DNA of 64,000 nt from Bacteroidia bacterium (GTDB taxonomy: Bacteria; Bacteroidota; Bacteroidia; SXHM01): positions 758,404-822,403 of the forward strand of contig JAJVIC010000002.1 in the NCBI GenBank assembly GCA_022072225.1, in the 5' to 3' direction. Positions 40,742 to 49,629 of the stretch are shown here, in pieces. The notes under the pieces were generated by a model. It ran no database searches and had not been told where the DNA came from. It saw only the letters and a list, made by a program, of their open reading frames with translations. The translations under genes and the position numbers were made by a program. Within the stretch, counting starts at the first letter, position 1; every line of letters starts with the position of its first letter.

Positions 40742-42700
40742 ATGAAGACCTTTACAAAACAAATTTTAAACATCGTTCTTTTTGCAGCCTTAGCCTTTAA
40801 TGTTTCGGCACAAAACAACATGGGTATAGGAACACTTAGTCCGCACCCTACTGCCGTACTCGACCTTTCTACTACCGACAAAGGTTTTCTTGCTCCACGC
40901 CTCACCGCTGTTCAGCGCGATGCCATTGTAAACCCTGCTGACGGATTATTGATTTACAACACCGATGACAAAACTTTCTGGTATTTTGACGGGGCGCAAA
41001 ACCTGTGGGTGCAGGTTTCGGGACAAATAGGTAATGTTGGCCCGACAGGTCCTTCAGGTGCTGACGGTGCTACCGGCCCTTCGGGCGCTGATGGCGCAAC
41101 CGGACCAACAGGTCCTACCGGATTTTTACCAAACGGAACAGCGCCGGGTAATACTACTTACTGGGATGGCACACAATGGGTGGTAAACAGCAACAATATT
41201 TATAACAATGGAGCAGGTGTGGGTGTGGGTACAGGAGGCCCAACCGATGCTTCAGCAGTATTTGAAGCAGCCTCTACCACACAGGGAACATTAATTACAC
41301 GATTAACAACCGCGCAGCGTAATGCCATTGTATCACCTGCCAATAGTTTATTGATATTTAACACTACTACCCAATGTTTGGAGATTTATATCGGAGGTAA
41401 CTGGATAAATATTACCTGCGGCTGCCAAATTCCTTCAACACCCGGAAGTATTTCAGGTTCAGCAAGCGTTTGCAGCGGACAAACCGGTGTAACCTATTCT
41501 ATTGCTGCTGTAAGCGGAGCAACTTCTTATACATGGACCGTACCATCGGGTGCTACCATTACTTCAGGGCAGGGAACAACTTCCATTACTGTTGATTTCG
41601 GAAGCCTGGGAGGAAACGTATCGGTAACGGCAAGCAACACCTGCGGAACAAGCGCAGCCGCCACTATTGGCATAAGTATCAACACTGCACCGGCAACACC
41701 GGGAAGCATTTCGGGCTTAACTACTGTAAATGCAAACCAAACAGGCGTAAGCTACTCCATCAGTGCAGTAAGCGGAGCCACTTCTTATACATGGACCGTA
41801 CCATCGGGTGCAACAGTTACCAGCGGACAAGGTACAACAGCAGTTACAGTTGATTTCGGAACTTCATCAGGCAACGTTTGTGTTACGGCAACTAACTCAT
41901 GCGGAACCAGTGCAGCAAGCTGCTTAAGTGTAACCATCAACTGCTACACTGCGGGATCTTCTACCTTTACTTTTACAGGAGGCGTTCAAACATTTACCGT
42001 TCCGTGCGGAGTTACTTCCATTACCGTTGACGCTGCCGGAGCGGGCGGAAACATTGGTGTTGGCTCATGGGCCAACTACGGAAATAATATTCCGGGATTA
42101 GGTGCAAGAGCACAGGCTACCTTAACCGTTACCCCCGGACAACTATTGTATGTATATGTAGGCGGACAACCGGCTGCCGGGTATCTTGGAGGATTTAACG
42201 GTGGTGGCGATGGCGGCACAGGCTACGGCCCCGGTGAAGAAGGCGGTGGCGGTGGCGGTGCATCGGATGTACGCTCCGCAGGTAATACACTCAACGACCG
42301 TTTAATAGTAGCTGCGGGTGGTGGCGGTGCCGGTGCCGATTGTCAGACCGGTGGAAGTCATGGCGGCAACGGTGGCGATCCTAATGGTTATGTGGGCTCT
42401 ACCTGCGAACCTGGAATTACCGGTGGCGATGGTGCAACTCAAAGTGGTGGCGGTGCAGGAGGTGTTGACGGTCTTTACTTTACATGGCCTGCCGGAAATG
42501 CTGGTGTATTCGGTACAGGAGGAACAGCAGGTTCTACATCGCTTGGTGGTGGTGGTGGTGGTGGATACTACGGTGGTGGCGGTGGATGCTTTACCGGTGG
42601 CGGTGGTGGCAGCAGCTATGTTACACCCATTGGAAGTTCAGGAACTACTTACACTGCGGGCTACAATGTCGGCAACGGACAAGTAACTATTAACTGGTAA
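40742..42700 (+). CDS. Module 1: collagen-like, PKD-like, glycine-rich secreted protein
   Basis: The 652-aa protein has a signal peptide (ending FNVSAQ). A tail-fibre-like N-terminal segment follows (NMGIGTLSPHPTAVLDLST ... GFLAPRLT), then a short collagen-like tract of about 11 Gly-X-Y triplets ([13 protein letters not shown]...). A second VGVGTGGPTDASAVFEAAST module and two PKD-like domains of about 83 aa ([20 protein letters not shown] type) come next. The end is a glycine-rich domain of about 250 residues ([41 protein letters not shown]) resembling the Gly_rich/ALK-LTK domain family. I see no T9SS sorting domain, so the route across the outer membrane is unclear. It is the first gene of a two-gene unit. 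Confidence 0.88.
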   Translation: MKTFTKQILNIVLFAALAFNVSAQNNMGIGTLSPHPTAVLDLSTTDKGFLAPRLTAVQRDAIVNPADGLLIYNTDDKTFWYFDGAQNLWVQVSGQIGNVGPTGPSGADGATGPSGADGATGPTGPTGFLPNGTAPGNTTYWDGTQWVVNSNNIYNNGAGVGVGTGGPTDASAVFEAASTTQGTLITRLTTAQRNAIVSPANSLLIFNTTTQCLEIYIGGNWINITCGCQIPSTPGSISGSASVCSGQTGVTYSIAAVSGATSYTWTVPSGATITSGQGTTSITVDFGSLGGNVSVTASNTCGTSAAATIGISINTAPATPGSISGLTTVNANQTGVSYSISAVSGATSYTWTVPSGATVTSGQGTTAVTVDFGTSSGNVCVTATNSCGTSAASCLSVTINCYTAGSSTFTFTGGVQTFTVPCGVTSITVDAAGAGGNIGVGSWANYGNNIPGLGARAQATLTVTPGQLLYVYVGGQPAAGYLGGFNGGGDGGTGYGPGEEGGGGGGASDVRSAGNTLNDRLIVAAGGGGAGADCQTGGSHGGNGGDPNGYVGSTCEPGITGGDGATQSGGGAGGVDGLYFTWPAGNAGVFGTGGTAGSTSLGGGGGGGYYGGGGGCFTGGGGGSSYVTPIGSSGTTYTAGYNVGNGQVTINW

Positions 42701-42720
42701 AAACTCAATACTCAATAATC

Positions 42721-43035
42721 ATGAAGAAACTATTTATATCACTTTCGCTTTTATTTATTACTGTACTTACCGCTTCTGCACAATCCACAACCGAAGATAT
42801 CGTATTGGTATCGTTTGAACAAATGACCGCTTCCAAAGCCGGAATTTTAAACAGGCTTACCTACGGCAAATCAGCTGGATTTGACCAAACGGAAAAAGCC
42901 TTTGTATTTAAACCCGCAGATGCTGCCAAAGAAACTCTGGATAAACTGGTAGAGGAGATAAAATACAAATCGCCCGATTGTATTTTAAGAATAATGACGA
43001 TTGAAAAGAAGATTTCAACGCCCGCAATAAAGTAG
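42721..43035 (+). CDS. Module 1: small secreted protein, 104 aa
   Basis: A signal peptide (ending LTASAQ) is followed by an 84-residue mature protein with the pattern of a compact alpha/beta fold (DIVLVSFEQMTASKAG, FVFKPADAAKETLDKLVEEI, KYKSPDCILRIMTIEKK). It begins 20 nt after the glycine-rich giant. By eye about 64 of 84 mature residues match the second copy at 47006, which occupies the same place in module 2. This small protein is conserved much better than the overall length of its partner, suggesting an important shared job (for example folding, export or binding of the giant). That is inference; no known family is recognised. Confidence 0.85.
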   Translation: MKKLFISLSLLFITVLTASAQSTTEDIVLVSFEQMTASKAGILNRLTYGKSAGFDQTEKAFVFKPADAAKETLDKLVEEIKYKSPDCILRIMTIEKKISTPAIK

Positions 43036-43055
43036 ATCGGGGCTTATTTTTATTT

Positions 43056-43084
43056 AAAACGCTCCGCAAGTTGCGGAGCGTTTT
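43056..43084 (+). terminator. Terminator of module 1
   Basis: The stem AAAACGCTCCGC / GCGGAGCGTTTT has a 5-nt loop and is followed by TTTTT. It closes the two-gene unit beginning at 40742. Confidence 0.9.
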
Positions 43085-43268
43085 TGTTTTCACAGTTTAC
43101 CTTGATATTCTTTATTCAAAAAAATCAGTCTGTCAACGGTGCGGAGTTTTCTGTTTTATCGCATACTATCCGTATTTCTGCACAATTTATCAGTTCCTGA
43201 AAAAACTAAAAAAACAGGATTAATTCCTGCTCAGCTGTTTATACAAAATGATGTTTGTCGAAAAAATA

Positions 43269-43300
43269 TTGTATTTAGTATGGATAAAAACATATATTTG
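43269..43300 (+). promoter_or_regulatory. Promoter of collagen/GRD module 2
   Basis: TTG (43269-43271), 21 nt, TATATTTG (43293-43300). Transcription would begin around 43306, 32 nt before the ATG at 43338. This rules out the farther-upstream in-frame ATG at 43248 as the start. The rest of 43085-43268 shows nothing else I can name. Confidence 0.75.
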
Positions 43301-43337
43301 TCGCTCATCACAGACTTTTCACATTAAAACAAAGCAC

Positions 43338-46300
43338 ATGAACATTTTTACAAGAAAAATTTCAACCCTTTTATTTTTTGCAACGCTTTCATTAACGGGT
43401 GTTGCACAGGATAACATGGGTATCGGTACGCTGACACCGCACCCGACAGCCATCTTAGACCTTACGGCAGACGACAAAGGTTTTCTTGCCCCAAGACTAA
43501 CAACTGCACAACGCGATGCAATTGTAAGTCCTGCAACAGGATTATTAATTTATAACCTTTCAACCGGTTCATTCTGGTATTTTGATGGAACTATTTGGGT
43601 AGAAGCAATTGGTCCGCAAGGCCCGCAGGGGCCACAGGGACAGCAAGGACCGCAAGGTCCTGCCGGTGCTGACGGTGCAACAGGCCCGCAAGGTCCTTCA
43701 GGTGCCGATGGTGCAACAGGAGCACAAGGTCCTGCCGGTGCTAACGGTGCAACAGGTGCACAAGGCCCTGCCGGTGCTGATGGTGCAACAGGCTCGCAAG
43801 GTCCTGCCGGAGCTAACGGTGCTACAGGCGCACAAGGCCCTGCCGGTGCTACAGGTGCTACAGGTGCTCAGGGACCTCAAGGATTACAAGGCGCTACAGG
43901 ATCGCAAGGCCCGGCAGGCGCTAATGGAGCTACAGGACCCCAAGGTTTACAAGGTGCTACGGGTGCTACAGGACCGCAAGGATTACAAGGACCAGTTGGT
44001 CCGCAAGGACAAACAGGAGCAACCGGGTTAAATGGTGCTGACGGAGCAACCGGTGCTACAGGCGCTACAGGGCCTCAGGGAGCACAGGGCGCTACAGGCG
44101 CACAAGGTGCACAAGGTGCACAAGGTATTCAAGGTCCCGTTGGTCCTACCGGTGCTACCGGAGCTACAGGCCTTACCGGTGCTACCGGAGCGCAAGGCAT
44201 ACAAGGCCCATCAGGTGCCGATGGAGCTACAGGTCCGCAAGGCATACAAGGATTACAAGGCCCCACAGGTGCACAGGGAATACAAGGTATTCAGGGTGCT
44301 ACCGGGCCTCAGGGTGCACAAGGCCCATCGGGTGCTGACGGAGCAACAGGTCCGCAAGGTCCTACCGGTTTTCTTGCCAGCGGAACAGCAGCAGGAAATA
44401 CTACTTACTGGGATGGCTCGCAATGGGTTTTAAACAGCAACAATATCTATAATAACGGAGGCAGTGTTGGTATTGGAACAGGCGGTGTTCCGGATGCATC
44501 AGCAAAACTAGAAGTTGCATCTACCACACAAGGCGTATTGGTTTCACGTATGTCAACCTCACAGCGTGATGCAATTACCTCACCTGCTCTGAGCTTAATT
44601 ATATTCAATACAACCACCAATTGCCTCGAAATGTATGTAGGCAGCAGCTGGCAAACCATTTCATGCGGTTGCTCAAGTGCACCCGCAACACCCGGCAGCA
44701 TCAGCGGAACAACCAGTGTTTGTGTTGGTCAGATTGTATCGTATTCAATTCCTGCAGTAGTAGGTGCAAATACCTATACATGGGCAGTTCCTTCAGGCAG
44801 TTCAATACTTTCAGGTCAGGGAACAACTTCTGTTTCTGTTCTGTTTGGAAGCACTGCAGGAAGTATAAGCGTAACATCAGGAAACAGTTGCGGAAACAGC
44901 AGTGCAAGCAGCGTTTCTGTATCTATTACATCTGTACCGGGAGTTCCGGGCAGTATATCAGGTCTTACCAATGTATGTAACGGTCAAACAGGTGTTACTT
45001 ATTCAGTAGCAGCAGTACCTGGTGCTACTTCTTATGCATGGTCAGTTCCTTCAGGAGCCAGCATTGCATCAGGACAGGGAACTAACTCTGTTGTTGTAAA
45101 CTTCGGAGCCAGTTCAGGAAATGTAAGTGTTACAGCCAGCAACTTTTGCGGAACAAGTCAGGTAAGTTCACTTGCCGTAACCGTTACTTCAACACCTGCT
45201 ACACCTGGCAGTATCAGCGGCCTTACAGCAGTTTGTAACGGCCAAACAGGAGTTACATACACTATTTCATCCGTTTCAGAAGCAACTTCTTATACATGGA
45301 CAGTTCCATCAGGCGCTTCTGTAACGTCAGGACAGGGAACAACCTCTGTCAGCGTATCATTCGGAAGTTCTTCAGGCAACGTAAGCGTAACGGCAAGCAA
45401 TAGCTGCGGTACAAGCAGCGCAAGCAGCGTTTCAGTTACTGTAACATCAGCACCGGCTACACCGGGAAGTATTTCAGGCTTAACAAGTGTTTGTAATGGC
45501 GATGCAGGTGTTACCTATTCAATTTCATCAGTTCCGGGAGCCACATCCTACAACTGGACAGTACCTTCAGGAGCATCTATCAGTGCCGGACAAGGTACAA
45601 CATCCATTTCTGTAAACTTCGGAAGTTCATCAGGTAACGTAACCGTAACCGCAAGCAACAGTTGCGGAACAAGTTCAGCAAGTTCATTAGGAATTACGGT
45701 TACTTCTGCTCCGGCAACTCCGGGCGCAATATCAGGCACTACCAGCGTTTGCAGCGGACAAACAGGTGTTTCGTATTCTATCAGTGCTGTACCGGGAGCC
45801 ACATCTTATACCTGGTCGGTACCTTCAGGAGCTTCTATTTCAGGCGGACAAGGAACAACTTCCATCACCGTAAATTTTGGAAGTTCTTCGGGCAACGTAA
45901 GCGTTACGGCAAGCAATAGCTGCGGAACAAGCGGAGCAAGCACCTCAGGTGTAACTGTTATTTCTGCACCCGCAACTCCGGGCGGAATATCAGGTGCTAC
46001 AACTGTAAACGGAAACCAAACAGGAGTAAGTTATTCAATCAGTGCTGTAGCCGGAGCTACCTCTTATAACTGGACCGTTCCTTCAGGAGCATCTGTTACA
46101 AGCGGGCAAGGCACAACAGCTATTACAGTTACTTTCGGAACCACATCAGGCAACGTTTGTGTTACCGCATCAAATTCATGCGGTACCAGCGTGGCAAGCT
46201 GTTTGGCTATAACCATCAATTGCTATAACGCAGGTTCACAAACATTCAATTACTCGGGAGGAGCACAATCGTTTACTGTTCCTTGCGGAGTTACATCTAT

Positions 46301-46985
46301 TTCAGTTGATGCACGCGGTGCAGGCGGAAATATAGGTGTTGGTTACTGGCCGGGAGGTGGCGGTAACATACCAGGTGCAGGAGCCAGAGTTCAAACTACT
46401 ATTAGTGTTACACCCGGAGAGGTTCTTTACGTGTATGTTGGTGGGCAACCTTCACCGGGTTATCTTGGCGGCTACAACGGAGGCGGTAACGGAGGAACAG
46501 GATATCCTTATAATGCAGGCGATGAAGGCGGTGGCGGTGGCGGTGCTTCCGATGTACGCGCATCAGGAAACCAACTTTCAGACAGGCTGATAGTAGCTGC
46601 CGGAGGCGGTGGTGCCGGTGCTGACTGCTACGGTTATGGAAGTGATGGCGGTAATGGAGGAGATCCCAACGGATATAACGGAACAGATTGTAATGCACCC
46701 GGTGTAAACGGTGGAAACGGGGCTACACAGGGAGGTGGAGGAGCCGGTGGATCTGGCGCAGGCTATGGATGGCCTGACGGTTCATCTGGCGGATTTGGAT
46801 TTGGAGGAACCGGAGGCAGCACCACGATCGGTGGCGGTGGAGGTGGCGGCTGGTACGGTGGTGGAGGTGGCTCTTTTGGCGGTGGAGGTGGCGGTAGCAG
46901 TTATGTTACACCTGTTGGCACTTCTGGAACATCTTATACTGCCGGCTTTAACGGTGGAAACGGACAAATAACAATCTCTTGGTAA
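43338..46985 (+). CDS. Module 2: long collagen-like, PKD-like, glycine-rich secreted protein
   Basis: I start at 43338 (1215 aa), which gives a signal peptide (ending LTGVAQ) and lies just after a promoter. The domain order is that of module 1 but expanded. A tail-fibre-like N-segment is at about 24-90, followed by an uninterrupted collagen-like tract of about 84 Gly-X-Y triplets (residues 92-344). The [20 protein letters not shown] module is next. Six PKD-like repeats of about 83 aa ([20 protein letters not shown] type) come before a glycine-rich domain of about 250 residues ([31 protein letters not shown]). No T9SS sorting domain is visible. It is probably an elongated surface or extracellular fibre with a globular Gly-rich head. 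Partner small protein 20 nt downstream. Confidence 0.88.
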   Translation: MNIFTRKISTLLFFATLSLTGVAQDNMGIGTLTPHPTAILDLTADDKGFLAPRLTTAQRDAIVSPATGLLIYNLSTGSFWYFDGTIWVEAIGPQGPQGPQGQQGPQGPAGADGATGPQGPSGADGATGAQGPAGANGATGAQGPAGADGATGSQGPAGANGATGAQGPAGATGATGAQGPQGLQGATGSQGPAGANGATGPQGLQGATGATGPQGLQGPVGPQGQTGATGLNGADGATGATGATGPQGAQGATGAQGAQGAQGIQGPVGPTGATGATGLTGATGAQGIQGPSGADGATGPQGIQGLQGPTGAQGIQGIQGATGPQGAQGPSGADGATGPQGPTGFLASGTAAGNTTYWDGSQWVLNSNNIYNNGGSVGIGTGGVPDASAKLEVASTTQGVLVSRMSTSQRDAITSPALSLIIFNTTTNCLEMYVGSSWQTISCGCSSAPATPGSISGTTSVCVGQIVSYSIPAVVGANTYTWAVPSGSSILSGQGTTSVSVLFGSTAGSISVTSGNSCGNSSASSVSVSITSVPGVPGSISGLTNVCNGQTGVTYSVAAVPGATSYAWSVPSGASIASGQGTNSVVVNFGASSGNVSVTASNFCGTSQVSSLAVTVTSTPATPGSISGLTAVCNGQTGVTYTISSVSEATSYTWTVPSGASVTSGQGTTSVSVSFGSSSGNVSVTASNSCGTSSASSVSVTVTSAPATPGSISGLTSVCNGDAGVTYSISSVPGATSYNWTVPSGASISAGQGTTSISVNFGSSSGNVTVTASNSCGTSSASSLGITVTSAPATPGAISGTTSVCSGQTGVSYSISAVPGATSYTWSVPSGASISGGQGTTSITVNFGSSSGNVSVTASNSCGTSGASTSGVTVISAPATPGGISGATTVNGNQTGVSYSISAVAGATSYNWTVPSGASVTSGQGTTAITVTFGTTSGNVCVTASNSCGTSVASCLAITINCYNAGSQTFNYSGGAQSFTVPCGVTSISVDARGAGGNIGVGYWPGGGGNIPGAGARVQTTISVTPGEVLYVYVGGQPSPGYLGGYNGGGNGGTGYPYNAGDEGGGGGGASDVRASGNQLSDRLIVAAGGGGAGADCYGYGSDGGNGGDPNGYNGTDCNAPGVNGGNGATQGGGGAGGSGAGYGWPDGSSGGFGFGGTGGSTTIGGGGGGGWYGGGGGSFGGGGGGSSYVTPVGTSGTSYTAGFNGGNGQITISW
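43611..44369 (+). repeat. DNA tract encoding about 84 uninterrupted collagen triplets
   Basis: The tract is made of repeated units such as GGTGCTACAGGTGC and CCGCAAGGTCCTGCCGGTGC. It encodes [26 protein letters not shown] and similar triplets with no interruption. Hydroxyproline-type GPP triplets are absent; Ala, Gln, Thr and Asp dominate X and Y. The equivalent tract in module 1 has only about 11 triplets. Confidence 0.9.
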
Positions 46986-47005
46986 TAAAATCAAATACTA
47001 ATCTT

Positions 47006-47320
47006 ATGAAAAAACTAATTTTATCATTCTCATTTCTTACACTATTTTCTATAGCTTCTTTGGCACAATCAACAAAAGAAGAAATTGTTCTTGTATCGTT
47101 TGAACAAATGTCGGCAGCTAAAGCAGGTGTTCTTAATTCACTAACGTATGGCAAACCGGGGGGATTCGATCAGGCAGAAAAAGCCTTTATAGTTAAACCT
47201 TCTGACAATTCAAAAGAAACTCTTGACAAATTAATGGAAGAAATAAAATACAAGTCGCCCGACTGCATTTTAAAAATAATGACGATTGAAAAGAAGGTTT
47301 CAGTACCAGTAACAAAGTAA
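47006..47320 (+). CDS. Module 2: small secreted protein, 104 aa (paralogue)
   Basis: I start at 47006, giving the signal peptide MKKLILSFSFLTLFSIASLA. The mature protein has the same length as its paralogue at 42721 and closely matches it (SFEQMSAAKAGVLNSLTYGK; KETLDKLMEEIKYKSPDCIL; IMTIEKK). It starts 20 nt after the giant gene, the same spacing as in module 1. A terminator follows. The most conserved part is the C-terminal half with a single Cys (SPDCIL). Function unknown. Confidence 0.85.
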   Translation: MKKLILSFSFLTLFSIASLAQSTKEEIVLVSFEQMSAAKAGVLNSLTYGKPGGFDQAEKAFIVKPSDNSKETLDKLMEEIKYKSPDCILKIMTIEKKVSVPVTK

Positions 47321-47343
47321 AATCAATCTCTTATTGAAAAATG

Positions 47344-47371
47344 AAACGCCCTGCAAAATTGCGGGGCGTTT
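47344..47371. terminator. Terminator of module 2, shared with mqnD
   Basis: The stem AAACGCCCTGCA / TGCGGGGCGTTT (one G-T wobble) has a 4-nt loop and is followed by T-rich sequence. It resembles the module 1 terminator in sequence (AAACGC...GCGTTT) and separates the module from the convergent mqnD gene. Confidence 0.85.
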
Positions 47372-47377
47372 TTGTTT

Positions 47378-48235
47378 TCAATAAACAAAAATAGAGGCAG
47401 GCATTTCGGGAATAATTCCTTTTTCCTTTCCGATGGCATACATTTCCTTTACAGCCTTCTCCCCTTCCGCACCCAGGTTTATGGAGTAATTATTCACATA
47501 CAGATCAATGTGGCTTTGAATTACCGAAGGCTCCATTTCCTGTGAGTGGCAACGAACATACTCCTTGCTTGCATCAGGATTAGCAAACGCATACTCAATG
47601 CTTTTGCGAATAAGTTTTTCCACTTTCAGTTTTACTTCTGAGGGAATATTTTTACGGATTGCTATACCGCCCAGAGGAATTGGCAAACCTGTTGTTGTTT
47701 CCCAGAATTCACCAAGGTCAATCAACTTTTTCAGGCCTTTGCTTTGGTAAGTAAATCGGTTTTCGTGAATAATTAATCCCGCATCAACTTTGTTTTGTAA
47801 CACTGCGTTCTCTATTTCAGAAAAAACCATTTCGGTTTTATTCTTTGCATCAGGAAGTGCAATGCCTAAAAGAAAATTAGCGGTAGTGTACTTGCCGGGG
47901 ATGGCGATGTTCAGATTTGAGATGTGAGATGTGAAATGTCGGAGGTTGGAGGTTGGAGGTTGGAGGTCTGGTTTTGCAATCAATATCGGGCCGCAGTTTT
48001 TGCCTAATGCACTGCCTGAACGCAGTAACTGATAGTTGCCGGTCATATAAGCAAAGGCATGGTAGCTGAGTTTGGTAATGTCTAATTCAGCTTTAAAGGC
48101 TTTCGTGTTCAGTGTTTCCACATCGCCCAACTGCACATCAAATTCCAAGCCTTCCGTATCAATGCGTTTGTTTACCAGTGCATCAAAAATGAAAGTGTCG
48201 TTAGGACAAGGGGAAAAACCCAAAGTAAGTTTCAT
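47378..48235 (-). CDS. mqnD: 1,4-dihydroxy-6-naphthoate synthase
   Basis: This 285-aa periplasmic-binding-like-fold enzyme has the MqnD signature SPCPNDTFIF at 8-17, KLSYHAFAYM near 55-64 and AIPGKYTTANFLLG near 111-124. It acts on cyclic dehypoxanthinyl futalosine in the menaquinone pathway that runs through futalosine. Residues about 91-108 (LQPPTSNLRHFTSHISNL) are not part of the normal enzyme: they are encoded by an eight-unit heptamer repeat inserted between the GPILIAKPD strand and the conserved AIPG motif. The frame stays open, so the enzyme is probably still active with an extra loop. Confidence 0.9.
   Translation of the reverse strand: MKLTLGFSPCPNDTFIFDALVNKRIDTEGLEFDVQLGDVETLNTKAFKAELDITKLSYHAFAYMTGNYQLLRSGSALGKNCGPILIAKPDLQPPTSNLRHFTSHISNLNIAIPGKYTTANFLLGIALPDAKNKTEMVFSEIENAVLQNKVDAGLIIHENRFTYQSKGLKKLIDLGEFWETTTGLPIPLGGIAIRKNIPSEVKLKVEKLIRKSIEYAFANPDASKEYVRCHSQEMEPSVIQSHIDLYVNNYSINLGAEGEKAVKEMYAIGKEKGIIPEMPASIFVY
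47913..47968 (-). repeat. Eight-unit heptamer array inside mqnD
   Basis: On the plus strand the units are AGATTTG, AGATGTG, AGATGTG, AAATGTC, GGAGGTT, GGAGGTT, GGAGGTT and GGAGGTC. It fuses two unit families (AGATGTG and GGAGGTT) in one array of exact 7-bp phase. Confidence 0.92.
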
Positions 48236-48242
48236 TGTAAAT

Positions 48243-48306
48243 TTTTAATCGTTGATTGACAATTTATTCTCACATTAAACATCAACAATTCAAAATCAAA
48301 AATGAT
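48243..48306. repeat. Heptamer repeats between mqnD and the GWxTD gene
   Basis: The clearest run is CAACAAT, TCAAAAT, CAAAAAT (48284-48304); a complementary-type run (AATCGTT, GATTGAC, AATTTA) precedes it at 48248-48267. It occupies the whole intergenic gap. Confidence 0.6.
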
Positions 48307-49629
48307 TTAGTTATCGGTGTAAACTCTTCCTTTTCTCCAGCTGTCAACAGCCCGAAACCAGGTGCTTTTATAAATAGTGGAACGGTTGAGTATGTAATCG
48401 TTTTCAGAAAAGGGATTAATCAACCGCGAGAACGAAAAGTTAAGCGACATTACATTGTTTTTCTCGCCATATACCCATGTTTCGGTGTCAGAAGTTTTGT
48501 AGAGCACATTGGGAGGACCATAAATAATATAAATTAAACCGCGATCGGTTTTCCAGCCTTGCATGTAAGAGGTAAACAGTTTATTGCTTTGTTCAACACG
48601 TGAATAGTATTTCTGAATTAATTCACGTCCGCGCTCGTTGTCTTCAGCCGCATCAAGCCAAAACTTTTCTACGCCCTGTTTCAGGTTTGATGCATTTTCT
48701 ATGTCTGTATATTCCTGCTTCGTTGTAATGTAACGCATGGGTTCAAGCATGGCTCTTGCATTCTTAACATTCGGAAAATTACTGTCGAACCGGAACAGTG
48801 TAAAGCCATCGTAATTACTGCTGTCAATCTGAAAGTGGTAAATACCTTCGCTGCGCAGTTTCAGCGTTTCGCCTGCCTGAATGGTAAACAGACTATCGGC
48901 ATTGTATTCAAACGGCTTGGGATTAACAATTGCAAATGGCGGTGGTGCCAGCGGATAATTAATGCGGTAGTAGCGCACCATTATGTTTTTTACATTTTTG
49001 TTTTTGTGGTAGAGCGCGTAGTCATTTTCATCAAGAAACTGATTAAACAGCGGATATTCAGCGCCATTCTTCTTTAAGTAAAAGTTATTACGGCTGTTGG
49101 GCGATGAATTATCAACATCCACAAATGCAGTTGCCACCTGATTGCGGTTAAGATCGGTTACAGCTGCTTTAACCAGAAACTTGGCGTTGCGCGGAGTATC
49201 AAAATCTATATAACTGATAATATCTTTAGGTGCTGGTTTTTCTACCCTGTCTTCAAAAACAAAGGAACCGCTGTCAATTACCTCGCGTGCTTCAAAGGCC
49301 GGAATCAGCTGATAGGTAACGGTGAAGTTTGCTGAAAAGTCTGCATCGCCCTGCTTTTTGGTATAAAGCAATTCGCCTGCATCTATTTTAAAGAACAAAC
49401 GCGAGAGCGAGTCTTTTACATTTACTGCTTTAAACTGCGGATGCAGTTCTTCCAATTCAGGATTATAGATATACGAAAGGTTCTGGTTGCTGAGTTTGCT
49501 GCCGCCCGCGCAACCTGCAATAATGAAAGCAAATGCCACAATGGCACCAAAACACAAAGTTGCACTAAGATTTACTTTGTGAAATTTAGTGCCTTGGTGT
49601 CTTAGTGGCAAGAATGTTCTACTCTGCAT
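48307..49629 (-). CDS. GWxTD-domain lipoprotein
   Basis: The 440-aa protein is a probable lipoprotein (lipobox AFIIAGC, Cys 40). The GWxTD domain occupies about the last 120 residues, with the hallmarks DRGLIYIIYGPPNVLYKTSD, TETWVYGE and the final FRAVDSWRKGRVY. The preceding 280 residues are beta-rich. GWxTD proteins are common in Bacteroidota and have no settled function. The N-terminus is strange: residues about 7-20 (LPLRHQGTKFHKVN) are encoded by a dispersed heptamer repeat, giving an unusually long, positively charged n-region. The gene overlaps the end of rmuC by 11 nt. Confidence 0.85.
   Translation of the reverse strand: MQSRTFLPLRHQGTKFHKVNLSATLCFGAIVAFAFIIAGCAGGSKLSNQNLSYIYNPELEELHPQFKAVNVKDSLSRLFFKIDAGELLYTKKQGDADFSANFTVTYQLIPAFEAREVIDSGSFVFEDRVEKPAPKDIISYIDFDTPRNAKFLVKAAVTDLNRNQVATAFVDVDNSSPNSRNNFYLKKNGAEYPLFNQFLDENDYALYHKNKNVKNIMVRYYRINYPLAPPPFAIVNPKPFEYNADSLFTIQAGETLKLRSEGIYHFQIDSSNYDGFTLFRFDSNFPNVKNARAMLEPMRYITTKQEYTDIENASNLKQGVEKFWLDAAEDNERGRELIQKYYSRVEQSNKLFTSYMQGWKTDRGLIYIIYGPPNVLYKTSDTETWVYGEKNNVMSLNFSFSRLINPFSENDYILNRSTIYKSTWFRAVDSWRKGRVYTDN
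49571..49612 (-). repeat. CACTAAG/ACACCAAG-type repeat in the GWxTD N-terminus
   Basis: Read on the minus strand: CACTAAG, ACACCAA, GGCACTA, AATTTCA, CAAAGTA, in 7-bp phase. It codes for part of PLRHQGTKFHKVN. Same family as 30386-30410. Confidence 0.75.

Noticed and set aside
42318-42693. Overlapping frames in the glycine-rich region (Val/Ala-rich or Trp/Arg-rich)
   Set aside because: They are out-of-phase readings of GGTGGTGGC-type codons and make no sense as proteins.
43248-43337. Upstream extension of the module 2 giant by 30 codons
   Set aside because: The promoter at 43269-43300 lies inside it, and the ATG at 43338 gives a clean signal peptide.
43609-44433. Long open frames in the other plus-strand phase and on the minus strand across the collagen-like tract (e.g. 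43609-44031, 44032-44433, 43698-43880)
   Set aside because: They are shadows of the Gly-X-Y repeat DNA: repetitive Arg/Lys/Val/Leu or Cys/Ser/Thr products without a start region or signal, fully explained by the frame encoding collagen triplets.
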